64,000 nt of DNA from Helichrysum umbraculigerum (lineage: Eukaryota > Streptophyta > Magnoliopsida > Asterales > Asteraceae), in contig CATIUR010000005.1 in assembly GCA_949592205.1 (NCBI GenBank), positions 88,652,777 through 88,716,776 on the forward strand, written 5' to 3'. This document shows positions 23,342 through 35,597 of the stretch, one piece after another; positions within the stretch are counted from its first letter, which is position 1; the number at the start of each line of letters is the position of its first letter. A program made the position numbers and the translations under genes. Below the pieces are notes generated by a model. The model was given only the letters and a program-made list of their open reading frames with translations. It was not told the DNA's origin and did no database searches.

Positions 23342-23409
23342 TTATAGTAATTATAATTAAAACGTTCATCTATTTAAGTATTTATAACTTAAAAATGAAA
23401 ATAGTAGAT
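23209..23409. repeat. First unit of a host tandem repeat, left part
   Basis: Sequence from CAACTAACGATGAG to AGTAGAT matches 48699-48845. The right part of the same unit continues at 48525, so ATH-B split it. A TA microsatellite (23277-23340) sits inside. Confidence 0.75.
23277..23340. repeat. (TA)n microsatellite
   Basis: About 32 TA units. Confidence 0.97.
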
Positions 23410-23790
23410 TGATAACACGTAAAAAGTCATGTTTTTACGTACGTTATTTCCCGCATTTTAGACCTAAAGTTGACAAAACCACACCAATAATGTCAAATAT
23501 TATGATATTATGTTAACTAAGTCAAAACGGAAGTGATGTTTTAAAAACCATTGAAAATGACATGAAAAACGTGAAAAACTGAGCATAAACGATTAACGAA
23601 TCTCTAGTTCACGCATTTCGACACTTTTTGAGCTACACTTAGAATTATGACCTCTAACTTATGTCATTTTCTTTGTTAGGAAATTACGAACGCGTGGATA
23701 TAAAGATAGGTCAAAACGGACGCACGATGAAGAAGTTACGCCCGAACGAAGAATCAAGGCAACCAAAGACCGAGATACGGGAGAGCCAAG

Positions 23791-23963
23791 CCGTATACGA
23801 GCAAGACTGACCGTATACGGCCAAGCCTCAGCCGTATACGGCCTAGCTAGGGCGTATACGGCCTGGTCTCAGCCGTATACGGCCAATCTCACCAGTATAC
23901 GGCCTGGTCCCTCCCGAATACGGCCAATCTCACCCGTATACGGCCAATCTCGCCCGTATTCGA
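23791..23963 (+). promoter_or_regulatory. Nine-unit array of the palindrome CCGTATACGG in the 5' LTR
   Basis: Units start at 23791, 23811, 23832, 23852, 23873, 23893, 23914, 23934 and 23954, so the spacing is 20-21 bp. Four are perfect palindromes (23811, 23832, 23873, 23934) and the others carry one or a few changes. The array ends about 98 bp before the TATA box. Confidence 0.9.
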
Positions 23964-24060
23964 TGTTTTGCTAGTACAAGATAGGATTTTGATACGGTTG
24001 GGAAATATGGCTGAGATTTAGGAGGTGAGAATACGGTTGAGAAATACGCTTGAGCCAAAT

Positions 24061-24070
24061 CTATAAATAC
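24061..24070 (+). promoter_or_regulatory. TATA box of the ATH-B 5' LTR
   Basis: CTATAAATAC followed by a CT-rich probable leader. Confidence 0.78.
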
Positions 24071-24536
24071 TCATCACCACCTCCTCATTTATCATCCATT
24101 ATCCATTCTTCATCCAATTTTCACACATTTCACACTTCTCACTTTCATTTTTTCATTTTTGTATTTAGCTTTTAGTTTTGGTTTCTCTCTCTAGAGTTTT
24201 CTCTCTCTAGAGAGATATAGATAGTTAGTTAGTTAGAGGTAGAGAGAGAAAAGCTAGCTGTTGTAATCGTGGTGTAAAGCATTCTTGGTGCAAGACTACG
24301 CGTTTCTCAATATTACTCTGCTTAAATTCTGGTGATATCTATTCTCTCATACTTATACTATGTCCGAATTATTTCTGCCTGCTTGTATGATGTATGTTAT
24401 GTGTATTGCCATGATTACTGAGTAGTGTATTATTGCGGTTGTTGAAATGTAGATAATTAAACGTAGGGATGATGTTAAATTAATCTTTAAATTAAATATG
24501 TAATTGGGAATTATTAAACTATGTTATGTCTAAACT

Positions 24537-27500
24537 TGTCGCACCCCCAAATTTGTTAATCGTGGTTAGCGGAAGCATTAGTGTTGTCGGGGGCGCCGAC
24601 GAAAACATTGGACAATCACGCATATCAGAGCATATGATTATTGTTGAACAGTAAATTAAGATGCCATTTAAGTAAACAATTGTTACAAAATGCTACAACT
24701 CGTCAGAGCCGTAGGAATAGTATTGTAAGATACAAATAGTTAATAGTTACATATTTCAAAAGAGGATTTCATAAATATGACTAATAAAAATCAGTTATAC
24801 AAAGGAAATCCTTAGTGTCCCAAACGTGGCATCCTAATTCTTCGTGGGTCGCCTAATCCAGAATGTATACAGTCTTACTGGTGCTGCTAGTTTCCAGAAA
24901 GACATAGCAAAAGTCAACAAAAATGTTGAGTGAATTCACAGGTTTTAAGTTTATGAGTATAGTTCGTTAAACCAGCTCGTTTGTAAGTTTGTTGACTTAA
25001 AAGTCAAATAATGTTTCGTTCTAGTTGGAACGTCATCCAAAAATATCGTTTTGTTGGGATGTTACCCAAAAGTATCATTTCGTTTTAGTGATGTCAACAC
25101 ATCGTTTCGTTTTAGTGATGTCAACACATTTGATGGTATACGTTTGGAAAAACCAATCCAGTTGTATAAATAGTAGGAACGCATTCCTATGTAATCAAGC
25201 GTAGGAAAATGTTATTTCCAAAAATGTTCATAATAGTAGGGAGACAAAGACGGTGATCCCTCGAAGGTTAGCTAGACCTTATGAGTTATAGTAACGACCC
25301 CTAGTGCTATAACCAATCCACGACGTTTAACGTTTTTGCCACAATAACATTTAAATATACGCTCCTTGTTACGACTGCCGTCGTGCGGTTGGCGCGACCA
25401 ACAAGTTATAATAGTGGGAGGGCTGTCAACTCGATAGTACTATCCGTATATCTAGTGGCTAGAGTCACCTAGCTAATGGTTATAGGCTGTGTACACTGGG
25501 ACTTTTGTGCACACAACTACCTCTCGTAAACCTAGGTCCGTACCAAGATTCGTTGTCATGTTCCCAAAATAGTGTGAAAAGTCATTTCGTAAATAGTTCA
25601 AGTGATAGTATGAAAGCATTTATAATCATGGTTGCAAAAGTCGGGAATAGTCGTCGACTAGTCGGGGTTTAGTCTGCCCAAATCAGCTACCGACTAGTCT
25701 AACACCAAATCGCTCAAAAAGTCGGTCAACGCCAAAAAATGGCGGTCAAAGTCGGGTCTGGGCAGGTTTTTGTGTCAAAGTCGGGTTTTTGGGCTGATCA
25801 ATGGTGGTCAACGTCGGTCCAACGGTTTTTTTTTGTAGATCTGATGTTTTCGGCGACCAAGATCCGGTCAATGATCGTTTAAGAAGATAAAAGAGAAAGG
25901 AGATAGAAGAGAAAGAGAAGAGATAAATATCTTTTTGATCATCATAACATCTCTTATGGTGGTGGTCGGAGATGTACGACGGTGGTTGACGGAGGTTGTA
26001 GGCTGCTGCTGCTTCTTTTTTTTTCTGATGGAAGGGAAGGGCTTTCTGTATATATCTTCAGATGGAAGGAAGGCAGCTGCCTTTTACCCATTAAATTAAA
26101 TGAAGCACCGTACCATGAGTTGTTAATTATATATATTAGAATTAGATTAGAATTAAAATATTAGAATGTTTACCTTTAGTCCCTAAACTTCTATCATCTT
26201 TCCTTTAAGTACTAACTTCATCTATAAATATTAAACATGTTTACTTTTGGTCCATAAACTTCTATCTTCTTCCATTTATGTACTAACTTCAAGTAACATC
26301 TATATTTATTCATATATAAATTTGAAATTTATTTGAATACTAAAAAAGTCAATAAAAGTCAAAATCCGACTAGTCTCCGACTAGTCCCGACTAGTCCGTA
26401 AAATGTCCCGACCGACTAATCCTCGACTTACAACTTTTTCAACCTTGTTTATAATAATCGTTGTACGTTTGTATCAAAACAGTAAAGTAGTAGCTATGTC
26501 CTTCACCCCTGTTAGAGAAAAGTATTGAAAACAGTAAAAGTAGGGCTGTGAACTCACCTGTGGTTGCTAGCGTGCTTAATGCAAATATGTTTCGAGTCGG
26601 TAATCTCTTAACGTCCTAAACGTATGAGATTATAAGTGTAAGTATGTGGATGTCGTAGTTGACCATCCATGTTAGCGTTCATTCAACTAGATATGTCCAA
26701 ACTATTCATTTGTCATTTAGGTTTGTAGTTTAGAAAACATGTACGGCCCGTTGGTGACGGTTTTGTAATAATAATTCCCAAAGTGTTATTATTATGTTTG
26801 TTTTGTTTATTTACTTGTAAAAGTATACGTTTTTATTTAAGTGTTTCAACGCGTGTATACTTATCCGTAAATATCATAACATCATTTTTGTTCAAGTTTT
26901 ATAATATAACAACTAAATATTTGTTTCGATCCAAAGTCTAACGTTTTACATTTCGTTTCACGTTTTTCGTACCGAGACTCGTTTCGGTTGACTTGGTCAA
27001 ACGTGTTCGGTTTGACCTGAAACTTTTACAGAAGTCTTAAATATGCTAAATAAACCTTAGAAAATTATCGTTACGTTTTATGGTCGGTCCGAAGTGTCGG
27101 TTTTCATAAAAGTGTCAAAAGAGTCCTAAAGTTGTGTTTTCGATTTTGTTGGTTTGTTTCGTCACACATTTCAACTAGTTCTGGTCCAAATCAAGGTCCA
27201 CAAATTTTACCAACTGATCTTATACTATTCTAGTATCTAACATAAAATTCCTAAGATTTATAGTGTCCATTTACATAGGTAAATAATTCCGCGTAAGGAT
27301 CGAACTCGGTTTTCGAACAAAGTCAGACAAGTCTCAAAGATCTGGTTATATCTAAAAATCCGTGGGTTTCTGGAAGGATCCATAGAAAACCTTTTTGTAG
27401 AACTTTTCAATACGCAACTTTTTAAAAAAATTTGTTATCTAATTCTTAGTAGAACTCAAGATATGATCGTTTTAGTGAGCTGTGTTTTCTGGGACAGATT

Positions 27501-28494
27501 CATCATCTTTATATATACACTTCAAAAATGAGTTTTAAACCATAATTTGAACATAATCTAGTTAGATGAGCCATAAAACATGTAATTAACTAACATTCAA
27601 TCATATCTAAAGAAAGAGTATGTGTTCTTACAAAGAAATGATGAAGAGAGGAAGAAAAGAGCTTCAATAGTGTATTTTCTCGATTTTCCGACGAGCGGTC
27701 GATGGTGGTTTATGGTGGTCAAAGGGTGGTGGATGGTGGTCAATGGTGGTAGTGTGGTGGTGTTATGGTGGTTATTCTCCAGATTTTAGAGAGAGAAAAG
27801 GGGGGTTAGAGAGAAGGTGGAGGATAATGGGGAAATGTGATAATGGAAGTGATGGGTTTGCATGGGTTTTGTATGGCTTAAAAATTTGGAGTGCATGTGT
27901 GTGCACATGGGTAGGGCAGCCCACATGGGCCCCATTTGGTGGGTGGTGAGTTTTAATCTTCGATTTTCAGACTATGTTACGTATTTTGGTCATTTACCCG
28001 TTATTCGTGTTAAAACGTTAAATCGCCTAACATTATTTTGAGTCGTTTTAATTCGTAATATATTTGGGATTAATTTTCATTGAAGTATTCTTAAAATACT
28101 TTATTTTGAGTTACCGAAATATTTATCGAGTTTCATTTGGTTTCCTAATTCGATTCTCGCATTTTCGTTATGTTTAAGACGTTTTAATCAAAACGTCTAT
28201 GTTTTTTGTGTATTATTTAAACATTATAATAATATATGATAAATAACTTCTAAAAGTAGATTTAATTTATTTATAGAAATATTTTCACCAACGTCCGTAT
28301 TTTTATCGGGTTCGTTCCGAATGTTTTGTACGTAATTATACTAATTACGAAATATGTAATACTACGCGTATTAACTATTTGGGCTTTGCTAAACTTACCT
28401 CTAAAATTTGTTGTAAATTCACTTATGTAGGGAATTTGCCTAAAATGCAAATGTTTAGTGTACTTAATTGTATTCAAAATTGCGGGGTGTCACA
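24537..28494 (-). mobile_element. Solo LTR of a chromovirus inside the ATH-B LTR (holds a hAT element)
   Basis: 5 bp duplication AAACT (24532-24536 and 28495-28499). Ends are TGTCGCACCCCC and GGGTGTCACA. No primer site, polypurine tract or coding sequence is present, so it is a solo LTR left by LTR-LTR recombination. Without the 829 bp hAT insertion and its duplication it is about 3.1 kb, the size of its relatives here. Confidence 0.9.
25627..26447. mobile_element. Non-autonomous hAT element (821 bp)
   Basis: Perfect 8 bp duplication TTTATAAT (25619-25626 and 26448-26455). The terminal inverted repeats read CATGGTTGCAAAAGT and CAAGGTTGAAAAAGT. Both subterminal regions are dense in the motif GACTAGTC, typical of transposase binding sites. 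The short ORF at 25982-26164 looks incidental; no transposase is visible. Confidence 0.88.
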
Positions 28495-29843
28495 AAACTT
28501 TTTGTGCATCTAGACTTAGTTTACGGATCACCCTTTTCAGTCCTTCGCGTGACTGCTGCTAGGTTTAGAAATTGATCACCTCTAAATACAGTAGTTTGTT
28601 ATCTGTGTTATCGTACAAAGCTATGTTCGTTACTGTAATTCGACTAAAGTACTGGGTATAGCGATGGAAACACCACTGGTGGAGTACAACCGTGGAAGCT
28701 CCGGAAAAAGCCGTCTGTACCAACATTGTGGCCTACCTAGAAACCTTAGTGTAACACCCCCAAATTTACTGTTTAGCGGAAGCACGATTTGGGTGTTACT
28801 TATCAATAATCAAGCACAAAGATATATAGCAAACGACTCTATATGCGTCGTTTTAACAAAAATATATTAATATAAGAAATGTTTACAACATTTGAAACTG
28901 TACATAGCTCGGGTTCGATTAAATGAGAGATTTCAGTACATGAGTACTTGTACACAATATACTAATGCAAGAAAATTTCTAATGTCTGCATGCTGACTAG
29001 AGCTATAGAATTCCTGAGGTAGTCCAATCTACTGCTGGGTACCTGTGATACATGCTAAAATGGGTCAGCTAAAGCTGGTGAGCTTACAGGTTTGAAATCA
29101 GTTAATATCGTATGAACCGCAAGATTTTAGTAATGATTTGTATCCAGCAAATAAATAGTAGTGTATACAGCCATGAGCACATAGTCTGAGCTTAACTCGA
29201 GGGTCGGGTCCCATATAGAGAATTCCGAGCGAGGTGCCTCCACGAGTGCCTAATCCACACTCGTCTGAACAATTATTAGTACGTCCGTTTACCCAGTTAG
29301 TGCATGCTAACCCGGACGAGGAGGGTCAATCCTATATGGTACCATATACTAATAATCACGCTACAACGTATTACCAAACTATGCTGACGGAGGACTTTGA
29401 AATGATTAGTGGAAAATAACTCATGTAGTATATTGAAAAGTTGTACTTGCGTTCACATGTTAAAAATAAGCATTGAATCACACCTCTGAGTGAAAAGCGA
29501 TAAAAAGAGGGGCTATGAGACTCACCTGAGTCTTGAAGCGTTTAATCAATGAACGTAAGTTGATTAGCCGATTAGTGATGGTCCGAAGACGCGTAACCTG
29601 AGGGTGTCCACGACACGCGATGGTTATAAACATGATTGGGTATCTCAAAAGATCACCCTTGTAGTTGTTCGTCCAACTAGAATGTCCAAATTACTACGAT
29701 TCGGTTGATGTGTTTAAGTGTTTGAAAACATGTATGGCCCGTTGGTGATTGTTTGTGATAATAATCTTGACATTATCATTATTATTTTGAAGTGTTATAC
29801 AAGTTTGACACCTGGTGTGAAATGTACCTACAACTCTATGTGA

Positions 29844-29932
29844 CGGGGGTCCGGGGGCGGCGCCCCTGGTTAGCGGGGTTCCAGGGGTGGCAACCCCTAG
29901 CGGGGTCCAAGGGGCTGGCCCCTGGTTGGGGT
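29844..29932. repeat. GC-rich imperfect repeat block
   Basis: Three to four imperfect units of GGGGTCCAGGGGC-type sequence, each able to pair with a following GCCCCTGG. The same block is at 61338-61432 in the related solo LTR. Confidence 0.75.
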
Positions 29933-30079
29933 CGAGATGCCAAGTTAGCTCGAAAAATTTTTATTTATACTATATTGCTTTGGTGAAAAACGCATCTGGG
30001 ATTTGAATTTGGGTAAAATCAAGTGATAAATTTCAGGTCTCGACACTTAGTAAAATCTGAGTTTTCTAGGTTCTGTTAT

Positions 30080-30345
30080 CTGCGACATTAGGCGTAGTGT
30101 CGCAGGCCGTGACTGCGACGTTGATCATGGCGTCGCTAAGTGCGACGTTCGCAATTCAATGCGACATTACGTGTTATGTCGCTATATGCGACGTTGTTGG
30201 TTCTTGCGACATAGAGGTCGGTGTCGCTATGTGCGACTTTAGCAACTTAGTGCGACGTTGAGGCTGATGTCGCACCATGTGACATTGTGCGAGGCTTTGC
30301 GACGTTGTAGCTGACGTCGCATAAGGTCTGGTCCAAAAGCGACAT
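30080..30345. repeat. Cluster of TGCGACGTT / GTCGC motifs
   Basis: More than a dozen short motifs containing GCGAC or its complement GTCGC lie irregularly spaced in about 265 bp. The homologous position at 61576-61975 has a different motif set. Confidence 0.7.
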
Positions 30346-31834
30346 TACGGTCTGTTGGCCGGAATTTGTGTCGAAAATGAGTTTTCCGGTTTCCGTTTGG
30401 TCCGATTATTTTACCCAACTCATAAATGGACATTTCAAGTTTATCTAAACAACCACAAGTCAAAAACACTTAAAATCAAAGAGTTGCGGGATTTGTCGAA
30501 AACTTACAAAGTGTCGAATGGAAATTCCGAAAGGATAGAAAGATAGATCGTGACGTGGTGATGCTTTTCTTCCAAAGGGCTCCGGTGATCCGATGTCGTT
30601 TAGTGGTAGTAAATGGTGATTAATGGTGGTGGTGGTGTGGTGATGTTTTGAGAGAAAAGAAGAGAAGAGAGAGAGAGGAAGATGGAGAATGGGAGGGAAA
30701 AGGGGGTGGGAACCCCTTTTCTTGGCTGACTTCGGTGGGGGCCTACCGAGGTGTGGGTCCCCACTTTTAATCCCGTGCACTCGCGCTCCGTGTGGTGTTC
30801 GTTTACCCGTTCGTTTAAACGTTAAATACTTTAGTACGTGTTTATTTGTGAGTTTTAAATACAATCATTTTGGTTGAAGTATTTCACCCAATACTTAATG
30901 TTTCAGTTATAAAATATAACTTAGCTTAGTTTTTAATTGTTGTACGTTTAATATTTTAATCGCGTAGACGTTATTTGTACTATACGAAGTGTAATTGAAA
31001 TATTATAAAAATAATATTTTGGATATAATATCGTTATTTAAAATTGATCACCAACGTCCGTATTTAATTGAACCGAATTACATTCGATTTAAATTTGTGT
31101 ACGATCAAATCAAATCGCATATTTGTATATATTCATCAATATATATTTCGATACATAAATTACCCTAATAAAAGGGCTAATTACATGTATTACAGAGAAT
31201 TAGGCACTAATCACTAGTCCTAATTTGGCGGGTGTTACACCTAGAATATGGTCTAGGAACCGTAAAGCTGTGGAAATGCTAAGTACACCGTAGGTCTACC
31301 TCTGGTTACAAATCTGTGGAAATACATTAACTAAAGTACACCGTAGCTATACCTAAGGTTAGTAAAGCTGTGGAAAAGCTGTAGTACATCGTAAACCTAC
31401 CTCTGGTTATGAACGTTGTGGAAATGCTTCAAGCACTGTACATCGCTTTTGTACCTAGGGTTAGTTGACTATGGAAAAGCTGGAGTACACGGTGAACCTA
31501 TCTCTGGTTATATGAAACTATGGAAAACGGTTAGAGTACTGTACACCGTAAAGTACCTTGGGTTAGAAAGCTGTGGAAAATAATGCATTGTACACCACTG
31601 GTGTACCTAGGGACGAATGACTGATCGCAAAGGAGAGTTCTAGATCATGACAGAAGTAATTGTGCTGATAAAACCTAAGGAATGAGTCTGGTGATGAAAG
31701 TCAAGCCCAACAGTGGTTCAGGATTCTTAGAACCCCTAGACTCTACAAAACTGATAGTTTGGAATAACAAGTTAATACTTAGAACACGATTAGATAATAA
31801 CAGTTGTATTTAGGTGTTAAGAAAGGTCAGAATA

Positions 31835-34800
31835 TGTCGCACCCCCGTAACACGTGGCAGAGGAAGTATTAGGTGTCACGGGGGCACCGACCAAATCAAA
31901 TATCATCACACAAAGATTACAACAAACGACCTCTATATGAGACGTTTTAATAAAAAGTTACATTTCATAAATAAAACGGTTACAAATGTTATATCAAAAC
32001 ATTGGAGTTCGCATTAAAAGTGTAGAGATTTCTAATACATAAATGTTGATACAAAATATCGTAATGCAATCTAATCTCTTGTTGTTTGTGAAAACATGCG
32101 ACTCGAGCTAATGCTTTCCAAAAGCATCCTATTGCCTTGTTTCCTGTAGGTAGTCCTACTGCATCTGTGAACCTGAGATATACATGCTAAAAGGTCAACA
32201 TAAAGTTGGTGAGTTCATAGGTTTACGCAGTTAAAATCATAGTATGAACCACAAGATTTCATAGTTATCAAAGTAGCACGAATGCCAAAGTAAATCGTAG
32301 TATACTATTCCCATGAGCTCATAGTCCGAAGCTTAACCGTAGTTGTTTACCCCCAGTGAGTGTGTAACCAGTACACTCGGCTGTACGAAATATTATGCAT
32401 CCGTATAGTGGTTAGAGCGACTAACCCGGATGGCGGACTGTCAGGTCCCGATAGATCTATCCATAATGTTCGCGCTTAGTATTAACGTACTATGATATTT
32501 GTTAGGGGCCATCGTAGTTTGGTTTAGTTACTCATGCAATTAGTATAAGAGTTTTCGTTACTTGCGTTCATATGTAAAACAGTTTATAAAACAGAGCATG
32601 TATTCTCACCCCAAAGTAAAAAGCAGTAAAAAGTGGGGCTATGAAACTCACCCGAGTTTAGCAGGTAGCAAGCAAATATCAAATAGCAAGCAAAGTGTCC
32701 CAAAGTGCAACCTTCTAACGTCCTAAACGTATAAGGTTGTGTATGTAAGTAGATGTCTCAAAGACCATCTATAGCGATTGTATAAGTGGGGGTCAATGTC
32801 CACTTAAGCCAATCGTGTAGGTGGAGGGTTAATGTCCACCTAAGGCTAGTTCATCAACTAGTATGTCCAAATAAGTTGTTCAAGTTTATTTGTCAAAAAC
32901 GCGTACGACCCGTTGGTGAAAGTTTGTAATAATAATTCATTTAGACATTATTATCAAGTTTGTTTTGTTGTATACTATTCAGTAGTACAAATCGTGTGTT
33001 GCAAATAGATTATTTTAGTTTGTATAAGCCTCAAACCGTAGGTCAAAGTTGGTCAACTCGTTGGTCAAACCTGGTCAAACTGGTCAAACCTGGTCAACTG
33101 GTCAAACTGGGTCAAACCTGGTCAACTGGTCAAACCTGGTCAAACTAGTCAAACTTGGTCGAACTGGTCAAACCTGGTCGAACTGGTTAAGGTTGGTCAA
33201 ACTATGAGTCACTTCTCAATTTATGAGTCACTTATAGAGTCACTTCTGATTTATGAGTCATTTATAGAGTCACTTCTGATTTATGAGTCACTTATAGAGT
33301 CACTTCTGATTTATGAGTCACTTATAGAGTCACTTCTGATTTATGAGTCACTTATAGAGTCACTTCTGATTTATGAGTCACTTATAGAGTCACTTCTGAT
33401 TTATGAGTCACTTCTCAATTTATATGTCGGTTTCTATTTCGGGAAGCTTTCTAAGTTTAGTTTTTGGTCCAAGTTACTAACTAAGTCACCTAAAACCATT
33501 TTTGTTACCTCTTTCCAAAAATAGTAGGTTTTGTCGTTTTTAGCCACCGAGCCATTTTTGTTGACTTGGTCAAACCTACCCGGTTTGACCCGAAACTTTT
33601 ACCCAACCCATACATCAGTTTATAGAGTCCATAAAATTTGTCGGTTCATGTCGGAGTTCAACCAAAGTGTCGGTTTCTAACATGCAACCTAAGAATTCAA
33701 TTTTTCATGTTTTCGACTTTTGTCGGTTTGGTTTCGCCATTTATTTCTACCACTTCTGGTCCAAATTAAGTCTCACAAATTTTACCAACTGATCAACAAG
33801 GTTTCTAGTCTAACATATAATTTTTCCAGCAACTATAGTGTCCATTTACATATTTAAATTATTTCGCGAAGGAACCGAACTCGGTTTTCGAAAACTTCCA
33901 GACCAGACTCAAAGATCAGATTATAGCCAAAAATAAGTATGGATATGGAAAAAGTGCAAAACACGAAAGTTGTAGCTCTTTTCAATACACAAATTTTTTA
34001 AAAAAAATCGTTGTCTAATTCTTCCTAGAACTTCATATACGACCCTTTTTGTAAGCTGTGTTTTTGAAGACAGAATCTGTCTTCTTACCTATGTGTTACA
34101 AAAACGTATTTTAACCTTTTATTTGGACATAATAGTGTTAGATGATCATAATAACATCTAAATATACATTATACAAGTATGTAAATGAGGAGTTTAGGTG
34201 ATTTATACCAACAAAATGATGGAGAAACAAGAGGGAGATGAAGATGATGATGTCTTGAGCTTTGTTCCTTTTTGTTCTTGATCTTCAAGATGGTCATAAA
34301 TTGATGTTTATGGATGTTTTAGGTATGGTTTTTCTCCAGATTTTTGAGAGAATTTTGGGTGAATTATTGAGTGTAAAGTGAGAAATGAAAGGGAAATATG
34401 CATGTATTTGGAGTGGGTAAAAGAAAAGGGAATAAAATCATTAGATTGCATGGGTTTTTAGTGGGCTTGAGAGGTGGTGGCACATGGGGGGGGGGGGGGG
34501 ACCGGCCCACATGGGGTCCCACTCAGGGGTATTTTGGTCATTTTCCTTATTCCTTTTTTAACTAGTTACGTTTTCGTTCATTTACCCGATTGTTTTGGTA
34601 TTTATATATACGTTGAACGTTTAATACACGCGTTTAAGTGACGGTTTAAATTTCGATATTTTTACTTGAAATATTTTATCTAGATACTTGAAAACATTTA
34701 TAAAAATGTTCCGTTAATTTATCGGACTCGATTTGCGTGCACGTTTTACGGAGGTTAAATCGCATAGCGTTTTAAATAGACGTTTTTCATTATTAACATC

Positions 34801-35241
34801 TAATGAGCTATTTTAAATGAAAGTTTTACTCTAAATGATATATTTTGAATAATTTAAAATATATTTTGGTTTTCGTTTGATTGTCGGGGGCGTTCCGTGC
34901 GTTTTCGTCGCGTTTATGTTATTTCATACGATATAATTAACGGGTTAAATAGTATCAACATAATATTTATGAGTTTTTGAGTTTATTAAATAATTCCATA
35001 TTATTTAATTATTTTGTTCACCAACGTCCGTGTTTATACTAATCGGACTCCGTCCGGTTGTTTCGCACAATTTCATCAAATTGCGTAAGCGTAATTTTAA
35101 ATAATTACGTAGGTGTATATTCACATAAATATACAAATAGTTACAAGTAATTACAAGTATTTAGCCTAAATCACATCTAAATACACGTAATTAGGGTCCT
35201 AGCTTAGGTCTAACAGTTGACCTAAATCGTCGGGTGTCACA
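31835..35241 (-). repeat. 3' LTR of the coding-less chromovirus (3407 bp)
   Basis: Ends are TGTCGCACCCCC and GGGTGTCACA. It contains a (GGTCAAAC)-type array and a 30 bp minisatellite, and a run of about 12 G at 34489-34500. Confidence 0.9.
33040..33422. repeat. Two adjacent minisatellites in the LTR
   Basis: At 33040-33200 a degenerate GGTCAAACCT / GGTCAACT array. At 33203-33422 a regular 30 bp unit (starts at 33221, 33251, 33281, 33311, 33341, 33371, 33401) built from TATGAGTCACTT and TAGAGTCACTTC. The open frame across it is a by-product of the 30 bp period. Confidence 0.93.
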
Positions 35242-35264
35242 TTCTCCCCCTGTTAGGAGAATTT
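35242..35264 (-). promoter_or_regulatory. Polypurine tract of the coding-less chromovirus
   Basis: On the minus strand TCCTAACAGGGGGAGAA abuts the 3' LTR, matching the tract at 14802. Confidence 0.85.
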
Positions 35265-35470
35265 CATCCCGAAATTAGTTTGCAGTCATAGTTTGTGTGG
35301 GATCTAGCGGAAGTGTGAGTAATTCTGACGTTTAACTAAGTCCACGAAAGGAAAGTTCGTTGTTGTGATGCAGCGCATCCATTTGTATACGTTTGGAGAA
35401 TTATCTCCGTGTACTATTAGTAGGACAAATATTCCTAGATAGTCAGTCGTAGTAAGGTCATTTACTATAA

Positions 35471-35597
35471 GGTTCGTAGTAGGAAAACATTCCTATGTGG
35501 TTCGTAGTAGGAAAACATTCCTATGTGGTTCGTAGTAGGAAAACATTCCTATGTGGTTCGTAGTAGGAAAACATTCCTATATGGTTCGTAGTAGGAA
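35471..35597. repeat. 28 bp minisatellite, four full units plus a partial
   Basis: Units start at 35471, 35499, 35527, 35555 and 35583. Each carries the near-palindrome AGGAAAACATTCCT. Confidence 0.93.

Larger units (their letters stand above)
28750..31239 (-). mobile_element. Solo LTR of a second chromovirus subfamily (2490 bp)
   Basis: Ends are TGTAACACCC and GGGTGTTACA. The flanks CTTAG and CCTAG differ by one base; the uninterrupted 3' LTR of ATH-B has CCTAG at this site. It is a relative of the solo LTR at 60262-62913 along its whole length. Confidence 0.92.

Noticed and set aside
23791..23963. Regularly spaced palindromes that resemble a CRISPR array
   Set aside because: Plant LTR promoter context, 10 bp repeats with about 10 bp spacers, no cas genes; the same array is in both LTRs.
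29234..29419. Small ORF conserved in two solo LTRs (also 60747-60941)
   Set aside because: The whole LTRs are similar, so an open frame of about 60 codons is expected to be shared; I see no excess conservation.
33204..33524. 106-codon ORF with a 10-residue repeat (YESLIESLLI type)
   Set aside because: It is produced by a 30 bp minisatellite, whose length is a multiple of three, inside an LTR; no start context or homologue supports a protein.
34489..34500. Poly-G runs here and near 47939
   Set aside because: Most likely slippage, in the genome or in sequencing; the 5' LTR counterpart of the second run is much shorter.
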